Source: AC-32 sp963746155
GTDB lineage: Bacteria > Actinomycetota > Thermoleophilia > Gaiellales > Gaiellaceae
Assembly (NCBI GenBank): GCA_963746155.1
Contig: CAVVAB010000009.1
Location: 310,001 to 374,000, forward strand
Direction: 5' to 3'
Length of the DNA: 64,000 bases
Shown here: positions 16,803 through 25,661 of the stretch, one piece after another
Layout of the letters: each line of letters begins with the position of its first letter
Position numbering within the stretch: the first letter of the stretch is position 1
Program-made: the position numbers and the translations under genes
Notes under the pieces: generated by a model
Told to the model about the DNA's origin: nothing
Databases searched by the model: none
Seen by the model: only the letters and a program-made list of their open reading frames with translations

Positions 16803-18277
16803 GAGGAGAGGAGCCCGGCGACCTCGCGCCGGTACGGCTCGCTCTCGTAGCCGTGCATCGGGTGGGGCTCGAGCTGGCGCTCGGTGATCTCGCCGCCGCG
16901 GCGCAGGTAGAGCGTGGGGAGGATGCGGCCGGTCTCGTCGACCTCGACGCTGGCTGCGACCGCGTCGTGGTCGAGCGCGTCGAGGAAGTGCGCGAGCGGG
17001 AGGATGCCGTCGTCCACGAAGCCGCCCTCCTCGTCGGCGAGCACGCGGCAGAGGTAGCCCTTCTGCACCCATAGCTCCGGAGCGGCCGTGAGCTCCCGGA
17101 GGAGGTAGGTGACCGGGTCCTCGACGCTCTCGCGCGGGCGCTCCCAGCCGGCCAGCCGCGCGGCAGATGTGCTCGGCGAGCACGCGCGCGTTGTAGCGGA
17201 AGCCGTTGACCGAGGTCGAGCTCGCGCCGGCCCCGCGCTTGCCGATCCCCTTCGCGCCCGACGACGCGTTCCCCGCGAAGTACACACCCGGCAGCGAGAC
17301 GCTCTCCCAGAACGGGGTCAGCGCGGGGATGCGGCCGTCGTTGACGGTCACCAGCCCGAGCTCGGGGAGGTCGAGCAGCGGCGTCTCGAAGCCGGTGGCC
17401 GCGATCACGTCGTCGGCGCGGAACTCGAGCGTCCCGTCCCAGGTCGTCCCGTGAGTGACGATCCGGAAGCCGTCCGCGTCGCGCTCGATCCGCTCGATCG
17501 TCACGTCGAGGACGTACGTGCCCGGCCCGCCGCGCGCGTACTCGTCGTAGGGGTGCAGGTAGCGGACGCGCAGGGCAGAGAGGGCAAGAGCGTCCATCTG
17601 CACCGGCCGCGGGGAGCCGAGGACGACGCTGCGCGCCCACGGAAGCAGGCCCTGAGCGACCTCGAAGCCCGAGTTCCGCTTGCCGACGACGAAGACCTCG
17701 CGGTCGGCGTACGCCTCCGGGCTCGCCGTGTCGACGTAGTGCGCGGCGTGCTCGAGCCCCGGAACCGCCGGCCCGCCACGGCTTCGTCACGCCGATCGCG
17801 AACACGACTGCCTTCGCCGCGGTACTCGCCGTCGCTCGTCACGAGCGTGATCCCGTGCTCCTCGTAGCGGGTCGACTCCCAGGAGCAGCCGTAGCGAACC
17901 TGCAGCGCCGCCTTGTCCGCGAACGCGGCGATCCCGGCCTCCATCTCGGCGCGCGACGGCAGGTCGTAGGCGCGGTCCATCAGCTCCGGCACGAGCGCCT
18001 TCAGCTCCGCCTCGTCGGCGATGAGGCTGTTGTGGTCGTACCACTCGTACTCGCGCGAGGTGCGCTCGACCGGCGCGTCGGGCTTCGTCCACGTGATCAG
18101 CCGCTGGAAGATCGGAAAGCGCTGGAACATCCCCGCTGGCCGGTCGTCGCGCGAGATGAGCGCGTGCTCGATTCCGAGGTGCCGCAGCCAGTAGCTCGTC
18201 TGGAGCCCTCCCGGGCCGCTCCCGACGACCACGACGTCGTACTCGCCGGGTGGGAACGGCCGCTCTACGGCCGCCAA
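16799..18277 (-). CDS. FAD/NAD(P)-dependent oxidoreductase, flavin-monooxygenase type (three apparent frameshifts)
   Basis: About 491 aa after joining four segments. The FAD Rossmann motif VVVGSGPGGLQTSY lies near residue 16, a second dinucleotide motif VFVVGKRNSGFEVAQGL mid-protein, and the ATGFETPLL signature is typical of FMO/ThiTrxR-like flavoproteins. Insertions lie near 17815, 17775 and 17165. The gene overlaps the upstream cyclic-nucleotide-binding gene by 13 bp, so the sensor-like protein and flavoenzyme are probably co-expressed. Substrate unknown. Confidence 0.75.
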
Positions 18278-18675
18278 TTCACCGTGCCCTGGAGGCGGCG
18301 GGCCTCCATGCGCAGCAGCCTGAGCATGAACTGCGGCCGCTCGAGGAGCAGTTGCTCCAGCTGCGCAGCGGGGATGACCAGGCAGCGCAGGGTCGTCGCG
18401 GCGACGACGTCTGCGGCCGGCGGCTCGCCGGTCAGCGCAGAGATCTCGCCGAAGAACTCGCCGCGGCCGAGCCGGTTGCGCTCCTCGCCCTCGAACTCCA
18501 CCTTCGCCTCTCCCTCGAGGATGACGTAGAAGCTCCCGCCGCTCAGCCCGCGGCGCAACACCCGCTCACCTTCAGCGAAGACGTCCTCGTCATGGGTGTG
18601 CGCGATCGCCTCGAGCTGCGACGGCGTCAGGTCGGCGAACAGGGCCAGCTGGGCCAGGCTCTCGGCGATGTCCAC
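18265..18675 (-). CDS. Cyclic nucleotide-binding (cNMP) domain protein without DNA-binding domain
   Basis: 136 aa consisting of one Crp-type cyclic-nucleotide-binding beta-roll: LFADLTPSQLEAIA, EGERVLRRGLSGGSFYVILEG and the phosphate-binding cassette GRGEFFGEISALTGEPPAA. No helix-turn-helix follows. In the cassette the usual Arg is replaced, so true nucleotide binding is uncertain. GTG 18675 lies 7 nt after TAGAGT (18688-18683 on this strand). Translationally coupled to the flavoprotein, in which similar domains are sometimes fused. Confidence 0.8.
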   Translation of the reverse strand: MDIAESLAQLALFADLTPSQLEAIAHTHDEDVFAEGERVLRRGLSGGSFYVILEGEAKVEFEGEERNRLGRGEFFGEISALTGEPPAADVVAATTLRCLVIPAAQLEQLLLERPQFMLRLLRMEARRLQGTVNWRP

Positions 18676-18685
18676 GCGGAAGACT

Positions 18686-20029
18686 CTAGAACGCCGTGAG
18701 CCAGACCGCAGTGCCGTGCCCGTTGCGGCGCTGGTACGCGTCCTCCGCGGAAAAGCGGAGACGCTTCGGCCCCGATTCGTCGCCGTGCGAGACGAGCACC
18801 GGGTCGGCGCCGGGCGTGACGACGAGGCACACGTGCTGGCCCGTGTTCGGCGGCGTCCACACGACGAGGTCGCCGGGCTGGGCCGCGCTCTTCGGGATCC
18901 GGCGGCAGTGGCCGAGCATCGAGCCGGTGTACGCAGGCCCGCGCGTGTCGTAGGCGCCCTTCGCGTTCGGGTTCGGCGCTCCCGCCCAGCCGTAACAGAG
19001 CGTGGCGAAGGCCGAGCAGTCGGTCGCGAGCGGGACCGTGCCGGGCTTGGCGAGGCCGTCGAGGCGGACAGCGCCGTCCTGCGAATAGCCGATCCGCCCC
19101 GAGTTCTTGCAGCCCCAGAGCGCCCAGCCGACGATGCGCTTCCGGATCGCCTTCTCGGAGGTGGCTGCGCGAAGCCGCTTCGCGCGCCGCTGCTTGAACG
19201 CCGCGGTGAGAGGCTTCTTCCCCGCGAGAATCGCCGTCAGCTGCGGCCCGAAGGTGTCGTTGATCGCGTTCTGTGGATAGCCGAGCTCCCACTTCGCCCG
19301 CTTCACCGCTCCCGAGGTCAGGTCGCCGAACTCGCTGTCGGCGGTTCCGGCGTCGAACTTGCCGTACGGGTTCTTCCGGAGCAGGAGCTGCGCGTCCTTG
19401 ACGTCCGATCCGGTCATGTGCGGGTTCGTGAGCTGGAGCACGCGCGGACCGGTCGGGACCGCGGCCCCGCCCTGTTGCAGGCGTCTGAGCAGGACCGCGG
19501 CGCCGACCTGCTGTGACACCGCAGTCGGCGAGAACCGGCCGTCAGCGACGTACTTCCCGCTGGTGTAGTGGTTGGAGAAGCTCCACAGGTACGGCGAGAG
19601 CACGCCGGGGTGATGGTCGCGGTAACCGAAGCCGTTGTAGCTCTCGAGCTTGTACAGCGTTCCCGGGATGCTCCAGTCCTTCCACCTGGCGAGACCCTGG
19701 TACGTGAGCGCGTCGATCGCGCTCTGCTCCCAGGTGAACGGCGGGTTTCCGGTCGGCGGGCGCCCGGCGGGAACGTGCGTCGTCCGCGCCGTGAGCGGGT
19801 CGCCGTTGTGGAGGTGCCGTGTGAAGTCGCCGCCCGCCTCCATCCAGTGGATCACGGCAACGACCGACCACGGGATCTTGAGCGCCGCGGCGACCTTCTC
19901 GTAGCGAGCCTGGTTCGCGGTCAGCCGTCGAGCGGCCTGGTCGACGGCTGCCTTCCGGGCCGGGCGGATCAGGCACGACCGGTAGAGGAGCGTGTACTCG
20001 CGGCTGAGCGCCTTCGTGAGGGTGGCCAC
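18686..20029 (-). CDS. Modular cell-wall hydrolase: lysozyme-like, peptidoglycan-binding and NlpC/P60-like domains
   Basis: 447 aa, no signal peptide. Residues about 1-190 resemble COG5526 lysozyme-family proteins (WSVVAVIHWMEAGGDF, HNGDPLTARTTHVPAGRPP). Residues about 205-275 look like a peptidoglycan-binding fold (VKDAQLLLRKNPYGKF). The C-terminal about 300-447 has DCSAFATLCYGWAG and the later GDLVVWTPPNTGQHVCLV, an NlpC/P60-type Cys-His site. An endolysin-like architecture lacking a secretion signal would need a partner for export. It starts 4 bp after the membrane protein at 20034. Confidence 0.65.
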   Translation of the reverse strand: MATLTKALSREYTLLYRSCLIRPARKAAVDQAARRLTANQARYEKVAAALKIPWSVVAVIHWMEAGGDFTRHLHNGDPLTARTTHVPAGRPPTGNPPFTWEQSAIDALTYQGLARWKDWSIPGTLYKLESYNGFGYRDHHPGVLSPYLWSFSNHYTSGKYVADGRFSPTAVSQQVGAAVLLRRLQQGGAAVPTGPRVLQLTNPHMTGSDVKDAQLLLRKNPYGKFDAGTADSEFGDLTSGAVKRAKWELGYPQNAINDTFGPQLTAILAGKKPLTAAFKQRRAKRLRAATSEKAIRKRIVGWALWGCKNSGRIGYSQDGAVRLDGLAKPGTVPLATDCSAFATLCYGWAGAPNPNAKGAYDTRGPAYTGSMLGHCRRIPKSAAQPGDLVVWTPPNTGQHVCLVVTPGADPVLVSHGDESGPKRLRFSAEDAYQRRNGHGTAVWLTAF

Positions 20030-20033
20030 GGGA

Positions 20034-21137
20034 CTACTGGCCGGTCACGGGCGGCAGGGCATCCGAGACCTCGTCGGCGAGCCCGCTGTCGTCCGGCGGC
20101 TCCTCCTGCTTCGGCTTGCCCCTGCCGGTCGCGGCCTCTGGCGCATGGAGGAGCATGTCGCGCGCGAAGCGCTCGCTGAAGCCGGCCGCGAACGCGAAGA
20201 GGAGATAGAAGTACGTGCTCTTGCTTCCGTCGATCACGTCGAGCGCGACCACTCCGCTCTTGAGCGCGAAGAACGTCATCAGTCCGAACACCGCGCCGAC
20301 GAACGGACGGAGCGCTCCGAGCGTCCGCAGCGTGTCCTTGCCGAACTCCCAGTCCACGCGCACTCGGCCGCTGCTCAGTCGCGACATGACGCTGATCAGC
20401 GCGCCGACCGCTCCCGTGCAGAAGCAGAGGGTGCCGATCGCGCCCACGTCGTTGAAGTCTTTCGCGTTCGCGAGCACGATCCAGCCGATGATCGCGAGGA
20501 CGATCATCGGGATCATCCCCAGCAGCATCCCGCCCACGTAGACGATCTGACCCGACCGCACCGCGGCCTCGCGGTAGTACTTCTCGATCTTCCTCAGCTG
20601 GTCGCGAGTCGTGCGGTCGATCTCGCGGACGGCGTGGTCGTTGTTGGCCCGCTCGGTCTCACTGAAGGCGAGCAGGAAGCTGACCAGCGTGAAGAGCGAC
20701 TGCATCGCGAGGCGCTGACTGGTGTCGCGAAGCACCTCGTGCACCCGCACCGAGAGGCTCTCGCACAGGTACAGCAGCTGCATCAGCTTCGGCTTGTCCT
20801 TCGTCGACCAGTCCGTCGCCCAGTGCAGCTCGACGACGTCCGGCAGGAACAGCGGGCGCGGCTTGATCGTCAGCGCGACCCCGGAGGCCTCGTCCCTGCA
20901 CCAGTACGCGTTGAGGATCTCGCCGTGCTCGGCCTCGAAACGGTCCTTGAACTGCCGGTAGCGCTCCTCGGCCGGTCCCTCGTAGGGCTTGTGATGGTTG
21001 TTCTTCAGCTCCTTCTGGCGCAGCGAGTGCACCCAGACGAGCTCCGGAAACGACGCTCCTTCCATCTCCAGGCGCCGACGGACGAGCTTCCGGAGGCCCC
21101 GGCTCGGGGCCTCGACAGTTGCGCCTACCGAGTTCAT
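20034..21137 (-). CDS. Membrane protein of unknown function between the patatin and hydrolase genes
   Basis: 367 aa. A soluble N-terminal region (about 1-200) is followed by three to four hydrophobic segments (about 220-330: IVYVGGMLLGMIPMIVLAII, IGTLCFCTGAVGALISV, and two more) and a Lys/Pro/Asp-rich tail. ATG 21137 follows GAGGAGGG with 6-7 nt spacing, overriding a longer open frame to 21632. No family recognised. The operon context (lipase upstream, peptidoglycan hydrolase downstream) suggests an envelope or lysis-type role (inference). Confidence 0.6.
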   Translation of the reverse strand: MNSVGATVEAPSRGLRKLVRRRLEMEGASFPELVWVHSLRQKELKNNHHKPYEGPAEERYRQFKDRFEAEHGEILNAYWCRDEASGVALTIKPRPLFLPDVVELHWATDWSTKDKPKLMQLLYLCESLSVRVHEVLRDTSQRLAMQSLFTLVSFLLAFSETERANNDHAVREIDRTTRDQLRKIEKYYREAAVRSGQIVYVGGMLLGMIPMIVLAIIGWIVLANAKDFNDVGAIGTLCFCTGAVGALISVMSRLSSGRVRVDWEFGKDTLRTLGALRPFVGAVFGLMTFFALKSGVVALDVIDGSKSTYFYLLFAFAAGFSERFARDMLLHAPEAATGRGKPKQEEPPDDSGLADEVSDALPPVTGQ

Positions 21138-21214
21138 ATAAGCCCTCCTCTCCCCAGAGGCTGGGCCGCAGTCCCGAGCGTAGGCGGTTGTCGTCCCATT
21201 TACAAGTCTGGCGA

Positions 21215-23524
21215 CTAGGGCGTGATCGTCGTACGGACCCGCTCGACGAGCTCCGATGCCATCGGCACAGCCTGCTCGTCTTCCTCGAGGATCGCGCCGA
21301 ACGCCTCGTTGCACCAGCGCTTCACGTCGGCCTCGTCTGCGCCGTCGAGCAGGATCCCGATGAACCGCTCCGCGCCGTCGAGGCGGCCCCACAGATAGTC
21401 CTGCTCGCGACCCTCGCGGCTGAGGAATGCGCCGAAGTGGCCCTTCTCGGCACCGACGAGCTTCTTGTGCTTCGCGTCGCCCTCGACCGGGATCCGGTGC
21501 GCGTCGCGCGGGCTGATGCGCATGACCTCGACCTGGTCGCGCTCGCCGACGTCGCTCAAAGCCTGGATCGGGTAGAGGAGCACGTCCCAGAACGGGAAGC
21601 CGAGGTAGCGGACGAGCAGGTCCCAGCGGCATGCGTCGCTCCAGCCCTCGGTCACTTCGAGGAGGCCGCCGTAGAGCTTGGCCGTGAAGCCGGAGAGGCG
21701 CTGCTTGAGGTACTCCTTCAGCGCTCCTTCGAGGTCGTCGAGCTCGCCGTGATGCTTCTCGACGTACGCGTGGATGTCGAAGCCGGAGCGCTCCATGAAC
21801 TCACGCATCGGCTTGGCGGGGAAGCAGCTCTCGAACTTGCCCGTGAGCGTCGCATCGAAGCCGACGCCCGACAGGGCGTCGCGCAACGTCACGACCGCGT
21901 CCCAAAGGCGACCTTTGGCTTCGTCGATCTCCTCCCGCATCGGATACCCGGGCTTTCCGGCGGACTGGTAGAGGTGGCTGAGCCCGTCGATCACGAAGCG
22001 CAGGCGCCGCTCCCCGTACCCGAGGTCGAAGTCGAGCAGGAAGTCGAGCTGCCCCTTCGACGGTTCCATCAGCTGCTCGAAGAGCTTGCGCTGCTCGGCC
22101 CAGCCGCGCAGCGCGCTGCGGGTGAGGAGGGCGTGCGTCGAGTCGTCCGGGAAGTTGCAGACTCCGCATGCGGTCTGCGCGTAGCGGTCGACGACGCCGC
22201 TGATCTTGAGCCGCACGTATGTCGCGTAGCTGAATCCTGCGCTGCGGCGCGCCTCCTCGGCGGTCTTCGTCCTGATCTCGGCGAGCTTCGGGTCGGCGGC
22301 GTTCTTCGGGATCGTGGGAAGGGGGCCGGCGAGCTCACGGACGCGCTCCTCGACGGTGTCCCAGCTCGTCTCGATGATGTCCCGGATCCGGCGCACGCGC
22401 TCGTTCAGCGCGCCGACCTCGACCAGGTCGTCGAGGATCGGCTCGGCTCTCGGCAGCCCGGTGAGCCCGCCGAGCGCCGCGGTCAGGGTCGACGGCGGAT
22501 TCCGGTGCGAAGGGCTCAGTCCCACACCGGGATCGGGCTCGAGGTAGAGCAGGCGCCGGTCGACCTGGACGTCGGCGGGCCGCTCTCGGATCGCCTGGAT
22601 CGCCGGCCCGAACGGCTTGTTGTCGAGCACGCCGCCGTCGACGAACCACGTCCACGAGGGCGGGAACCTGGCCAGCTCGTACTGCGGGAAGAACCGGTGC
22701 GCGAGCTCGTCGAAGTCGACAGGCCTGTCCTCGCCGAGCCAGCCCTGGAGGGCGTCGAAGCTCACCGGCGGGAACGCGCCCGGGATGCACGAGGTCGTTC
22801 GGGCCGCGAACGTAAGGGCGCCGTTCGACCTCGAGTCGAAGTCGTCGCTCCGGTCCTCGCCGCCGAAGCGGAACGTGAGCACGTGCCGGTGACGCGTGTC
22901 GTGGATCGGGTTCGGGTCGGCGTACGGCACCTGGCGCCCGTAGCCGAAGAAGTCGGTCGCGGTCACGAACAGCTCGAGCTTGTGGTCGCCGGGCATCAGC
23001 GTCGTCAGCGTCTTTGGGGTCGAGCCGTTCTGGTCCATCTGCTTGAAGGCGTCGTAGATCCAGCGGGCCATCAGGTCGCCCCTGAGCGGCGCATGCTTCA
23101 GCGACCGCGCTGCGACCCAGACGAGCTTGAGCGACCGCCCGGGGACCCAGCGCGGTGCCGAGAGCAGGCCGTTGATGTCGCCGTGCTCGAACCAGACGTC
23201 CCGGAAGCCGTCCTGCGAGAGGTTGTGCGCGAGCGCCTTGGCGAGGCAGACGCCGTTGATCCCGCCCGCGGAGGTGCCGGCGATGATGTCGACGACCACG
23301 CGCGTCCGGAGGTGCTCGGGGCTGCGTTGCGCGAGCTCCTCGAGCAGGCGTGCATAGGTCCGCTCGCTCGGCGAGCCGTTGTCCCCGTTCTTCGCCTCGA
23401 GGGACGCCGAGGCCTTGACGAGCCGGTTTAGCTCCTTGGTGATCCCGTGCATGTAGACCGCGAGCGAGGAGCCTCCGTAGCAGACGAGCGCAAGGCGAAG
23501 CTCCTTCGTGGGGACGGCGGCCAC
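21215..23524 (-). CDS. Patatin-like phospholipase (patatin-related protein, TIGR03607 type)
   Basis: 769 aa. The catalytic dyad serine is Ser85 in IAGTSAGGING, the Asp is in FVDGGVLDN near residue 300, and the oxyanion-hole glycines are in CYGGSSLAVYMHG at the N-terminus. It hydrolyses acyl esters of phospholipids in characterised relatives. The long C-terminal half (about 400-769) is helical and of unknown role, as in the large patatin-related family. GTG 23524; no signal peptide, so cytoplasmic or peripheral. First gene of the minus-strand group. Confidence 0.82.
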   Translation of the reverse strand: MAAVPTKELRLALVCYGGSSLAVYMHGITKELNRLVKASASLEAKNGDNGSPSERTYARLLEELAQRSPEHLRTRVVVDIIAGTSAGGINGVCLAKALAHNLSQDGFRDVWFEHGDINGLLSAPRWVPGRSLKLVWVAARSLKHAPLRGDLMARWIYDAFKQMDQNGSTPKTLTTLMPGDHKLELFVTATDFFGYGRQVPYADPNPIHDTRHRHVLTFRFGGEDRSDDFDSRSNGALTFAARTTSCIPGAFPPVSFDALQGWLGEDRPVDFDELAHRFFPQYELARFPPSWTWFVDGGVLDNKPFGPAIQAIRERPADVQVDRRLLYLEPDPGVGLSPSHRNPPSTLTAALGGLTGLPRAEPILDDLVEVGALNERVRRIRDIIETSWDTVEERVRELAGPLPTIPKNAADPKLAEIRTKTAEEARRSAGFSYATYVRLKISGVVDRYAQTACGVCNFPDDSTHALLTRSALRGWAEQRKLFEQLMEPSKGQLDFLLDFDLGYGERRLRFVIDGLSHLYQSAGKPGYPMREEIDEAKGRLWDAVVTLRDALSGVGFDATLTGKFESCFPAKPMREFMERSGFDIHAYVEKHHGELDDLEGALKEYLKQRLSGFTAKLYGGLLEVTEGWSDACRWDLLVRYLGFPFWDVLLYPIQALSDVGERDQVEVMRISPRDAHRIPVEGDAKHKKLVGAEKGHFGAFLSREGREQDYLWGRLDGAERFIGILLDGADEADVKRWCNEAFGAILEEDEQAVPMASELVERVRTTITP

Positions 23525-23575
23525 GGCTCACTAGCCTCTCACCGCGGAGGCAGATGTCAAGAGCGCCGGCGCGGC

Positions 23576-23581
23576 TAGAAT
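23576..23581 (+). promoter_or_regulatory. -10 element of pdxS, leaderless spacing
   Basis: TAGAAT followed by 7 nt and ATG 23589. No convincing -35 at 17 bp upstream. Reading the other way, TTGACA (23560-23555) faces the patatin gene. Confidence 0.55.
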
Positions 23582-23588
23582 CAACGCG

Positions 23589-24473
23589 ATGGCCGAGACG
23601 GGAACGATGCGGGTCAAGTCGGGCCTCGCCGAGATGCTGAAGGGCGGGGTGATCATGGACGTGACGACGGCCGAGCAGGCCGTGATCGCCGAGGAGGCAG
23701 GCGCCGTCGCGGTCATGGCGCTGGAGCGCGTTCCGGCCGACATCCGCGTCGAAGGCGGCGTCGCCCGCATGGCCGACCCGGACAAGATCCGCGAGATCCA
23801 GGAGGCCGTGACGATCCCGGTGATGGCCAAATGCCGCATCGGGCACTTCGTCGAGGCGCAGATCCTGGAGGCGCTCGAGGTCGACTACGTCGACGAGAGC
23901 GAGGTGCTGACGCCGGCCGACCTGCAGCACCACGTCGACAAGTGGGCGTTCACCGTTCCCTTCGTCTGCGGCTGCACGAACCTCGGCGAAGCGCTGCGCC
24001 GCATCTCCGAAGGCGCGGCGATGATCCGCACGAAGGGCGAGGCCGGCACCGGCGACATCGTCAACGCCGTCACTCACATGCGCTCGGTGTTCGGGCACAT
24101 CCGCAAGCTCGGCGCAATGCGCGAGGAGGAGCTCTACTCCGAGGCGAAGGAGCTGCGCGCGCCGCTCGAGCTCGTCAAGTGGGTCGCCGCGAACGGGAAG
24201 CTTCCGGTGGTCACGTTCACCGCCGGCGGCATTGCGACTCCCGCCGACGCGGCGCTCTGCATGCAGCTCGGCGCGGACGGCGTCTTCGTCGGCTCGGGGA
24301 TCTTCAAGTCGGAGGATCCGTCGACCCGCGCCAAGGCGATCGTCGAGGCGACCACGCACTTCGAGGACGCGGAGATCCTCGGCCGGGTGAGCAGCGGGCT
24401 CGGCGACGCGATGTCCGGCCTCTCCACCGCCACGCTCTCGCCCGACGAGCTGCTCGAGACGCGCGGCTGGTAG
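23589..24473 (+). CDS. pdxS: Pyridoxal 5'-phosphate synthase lyase subunit PdxS
   Basis: 294 aa, full length. It condenses ribose 5-phosphate, glyceraldehyde 3-phosphate and ammonia into PLP. Catalytic lysines Lys81 (VMAKCRIGH) and Lys149 (IRTKGEAGTG) lie at the same positions as in characterised PdxS. GVIMDVT and TAGGIATPADAALCMQLGADG phosphate-binding motifs are present in the TIM barrel. Its amidase partner pdxT lies 620 bp downstream, separated by an unrelated secreted-protein gene. Confidence 0.96.
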   Translation: MAETGTMRVKSGLAEMLKGGVIMDVTTAEQAVIAEEAGAVAVMALERVPADIRVEGGVARMADPDKIREIQEAVTIPVMAKCRIGHFVEAQILEALEVDYVDESEVLTPADLQHHVDKWAFTVPFVCGCTNLGEALRRISEGAAMIRTKGEAGTGDIVNAVTHMRSVFGHIRKLGAMREEELYSEAKELRAPLELVKWVAANGKLPVVTFTAGGIATPADAALCMQLGADGVFVGSGIFKSEDPSTRAKAIVEATTHFEDAEILGRVSSGLGDAMSGLSTATLSPDELLETRGW

Positions 24474-24533
24474 CCGCGAGAACAGCCCGTTCGGCTAGGG
24501 CTTTTGTCCCCGTTCTTGGCTAGATAGAACTGT

Positions 24534-25067
24534 ATGAGACGCGTTCTCACAATCGCCGTGCTCGTGGGGCTGGTCGTGGTTGCCTCCGCGAACGCGGCTC
24601 CGCTGACGAAGCAGAACGGCCGGAGCCCTGCGTCGACGAGCTTCACGTCGATCTGCGCGGTCTCCGGGTTCGTGAGCTACGGGCTCTGCAACGGCGACCC
24701 GACGACCTTCGCCGGCGTCAAGGGCCGCATCAACGCGGTGCAGCCGAAGGCAGGCGTCTACAACCTCGACTTCACGTTCACGAATCTCGTGCCCGGTCTG
24801 AGCTACCGCCTCTATGGCAACCGGAGCGGCGTGACGCCGACTCCGGGTGTCCTGATCGGTTTCTTCCCGATCGCGAAGACGATCGCTGGCCTGGACGGAA
24901 CCGCGGAGTTCAGCTACCAGACCACGAGCCCGATTGATCTCGGCTTCGACTTGAACGTCGCGTCGTCGCCGTTGGATCCCGGGGACGTCACCGTGGTGAC
25001 GTCCTGGTGGTCGAGGCAGTGGCTCGAGCGGAACGCCGACACCACGCTGTACGCGCTGCCCGGCTGA
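24534..25067 (+). CDS. Secreted protein of unknown function between pdxS and pdxT
   Basis: 177 aa. Residues 1-22 (MRRVLTIAVLVGLVVVASANA) form a signal peptide with an ANA-A cleavage site. The mature part is small-residue rich, has two cysteines (SICAVSGF and YGLCNGD) and looks all-beta. No recognised domain. ATG 24534 follows TAGATA by 7 nt, and pdxT has its own -10, so it may be an independent insertion between the two vitamin B6 genes. Confidence 0.65.
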   Translation: MRRVLTIAVLVGLVVVASANAAPLTKQNGRSPASTSFTSICAVSGFVSYGLCNGDPTTFAGVKGRINAVQPKAGVYNLDFTFTNLVPGLSYRLYGNRSGVTPTPGVLIGFFPIAKTIAGLDGTAEFSYQTTSPIDLGFDLNVASSPLDPGDVTVVTSWWSRQWLERNADTTLYALPG

Positions 25068-25081
25068 TCCTGCCCCGGAAC

Positions 25082-25087
25082 TAGAAT
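25082..25087 (+). promoter_or_regulatory. -10 element of pdxT, leaderless spacing
   Basis: TAGAAT followed by CGGGCGC and ATG 25095. Indicates pdxT and yebC can be transcribed separately from pdxS. Confidence 0.5.
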
Positions 25088-25094
25088 CGGGCGC

Positions 25095-25661
25095 ATGAGC
25101 GACGCGCCGCGAATCGGCATCCTGGCGGTGCAGGGGAATGTGCGCGAGCACGCGGCGGTGCTGCGCGGGCTCGGCGCCGAGACCGTCGAGGTGCGCAAGC
25201 CCGAGCAGCTCGCCGACCTCGACGGGCTCGTGATCCCGGGCGGCGAGTCGACCGCGATCATGCGTCTCGTCCGCCTCTACGGTCTCGAGGACGCGATCCG
25301 CGGCTTCGACCGCCCGATGCTCGGCACCTGCGCCGGGATGATCCTGCTCGACCGCAAGCACCTGGACGTGCTCGACCTCGAGGTCGACCGCAACGCCTAC
25401 GGCCGCCAGGTCGCGAGCTTCGAGGCCGATCTCGAGCTGGCCGGCGACAAGCGGCCCCTTCGCGGCGTGTTCATCCGCGCTCCGCGCGTCGCCGATGCGG
25501 GCCCCGCCGTGGAGGTGCTCGCCGAGCTCGACGGCGAGCCGGTTCTCCTCCGGGAGGGCCATACGATCGTCGCGGCCTTCCACCCGGAGCTGACCGACGA
25601 CACGCGCGTGCACGAGCGGTTCCTCGACCTCGTCCGAGAGGAGGCGAATGTCCGGGCATAG
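25095..25661 (+). CDS. pdxT: Pyridoxal 5'-phosphate synthase glutaminase subunit PdxT
   Basis: 188 aa. It supplies ammonia from glutamine to PdxS. Nucleophile Cys79 in LGTCAGM, His/Glu of the triad in AAFHPELTDD near 170, and the GGESTAIMRL oxyanion segment at 49-58. It ends 14 bp inside the yebC gene, so the two are translationally linked. Confidence 0.95.
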   Translation: MSDAPRIGILAVQGNVREHAAVLRGLGAETVEVRKPEQLADLDGLVIPGGESTAIMRLVRLYGLEDAIRGFDRPMLGTCAGMILLDRKHLDVLDLEVDRNAYGRQVASFEADLELAGDKRPLRGVFIRAPRVADAGPAVEVLAELDGEPVLLREGHTIVAAFHPELTDDTRVHERFLDLVREEANVRA

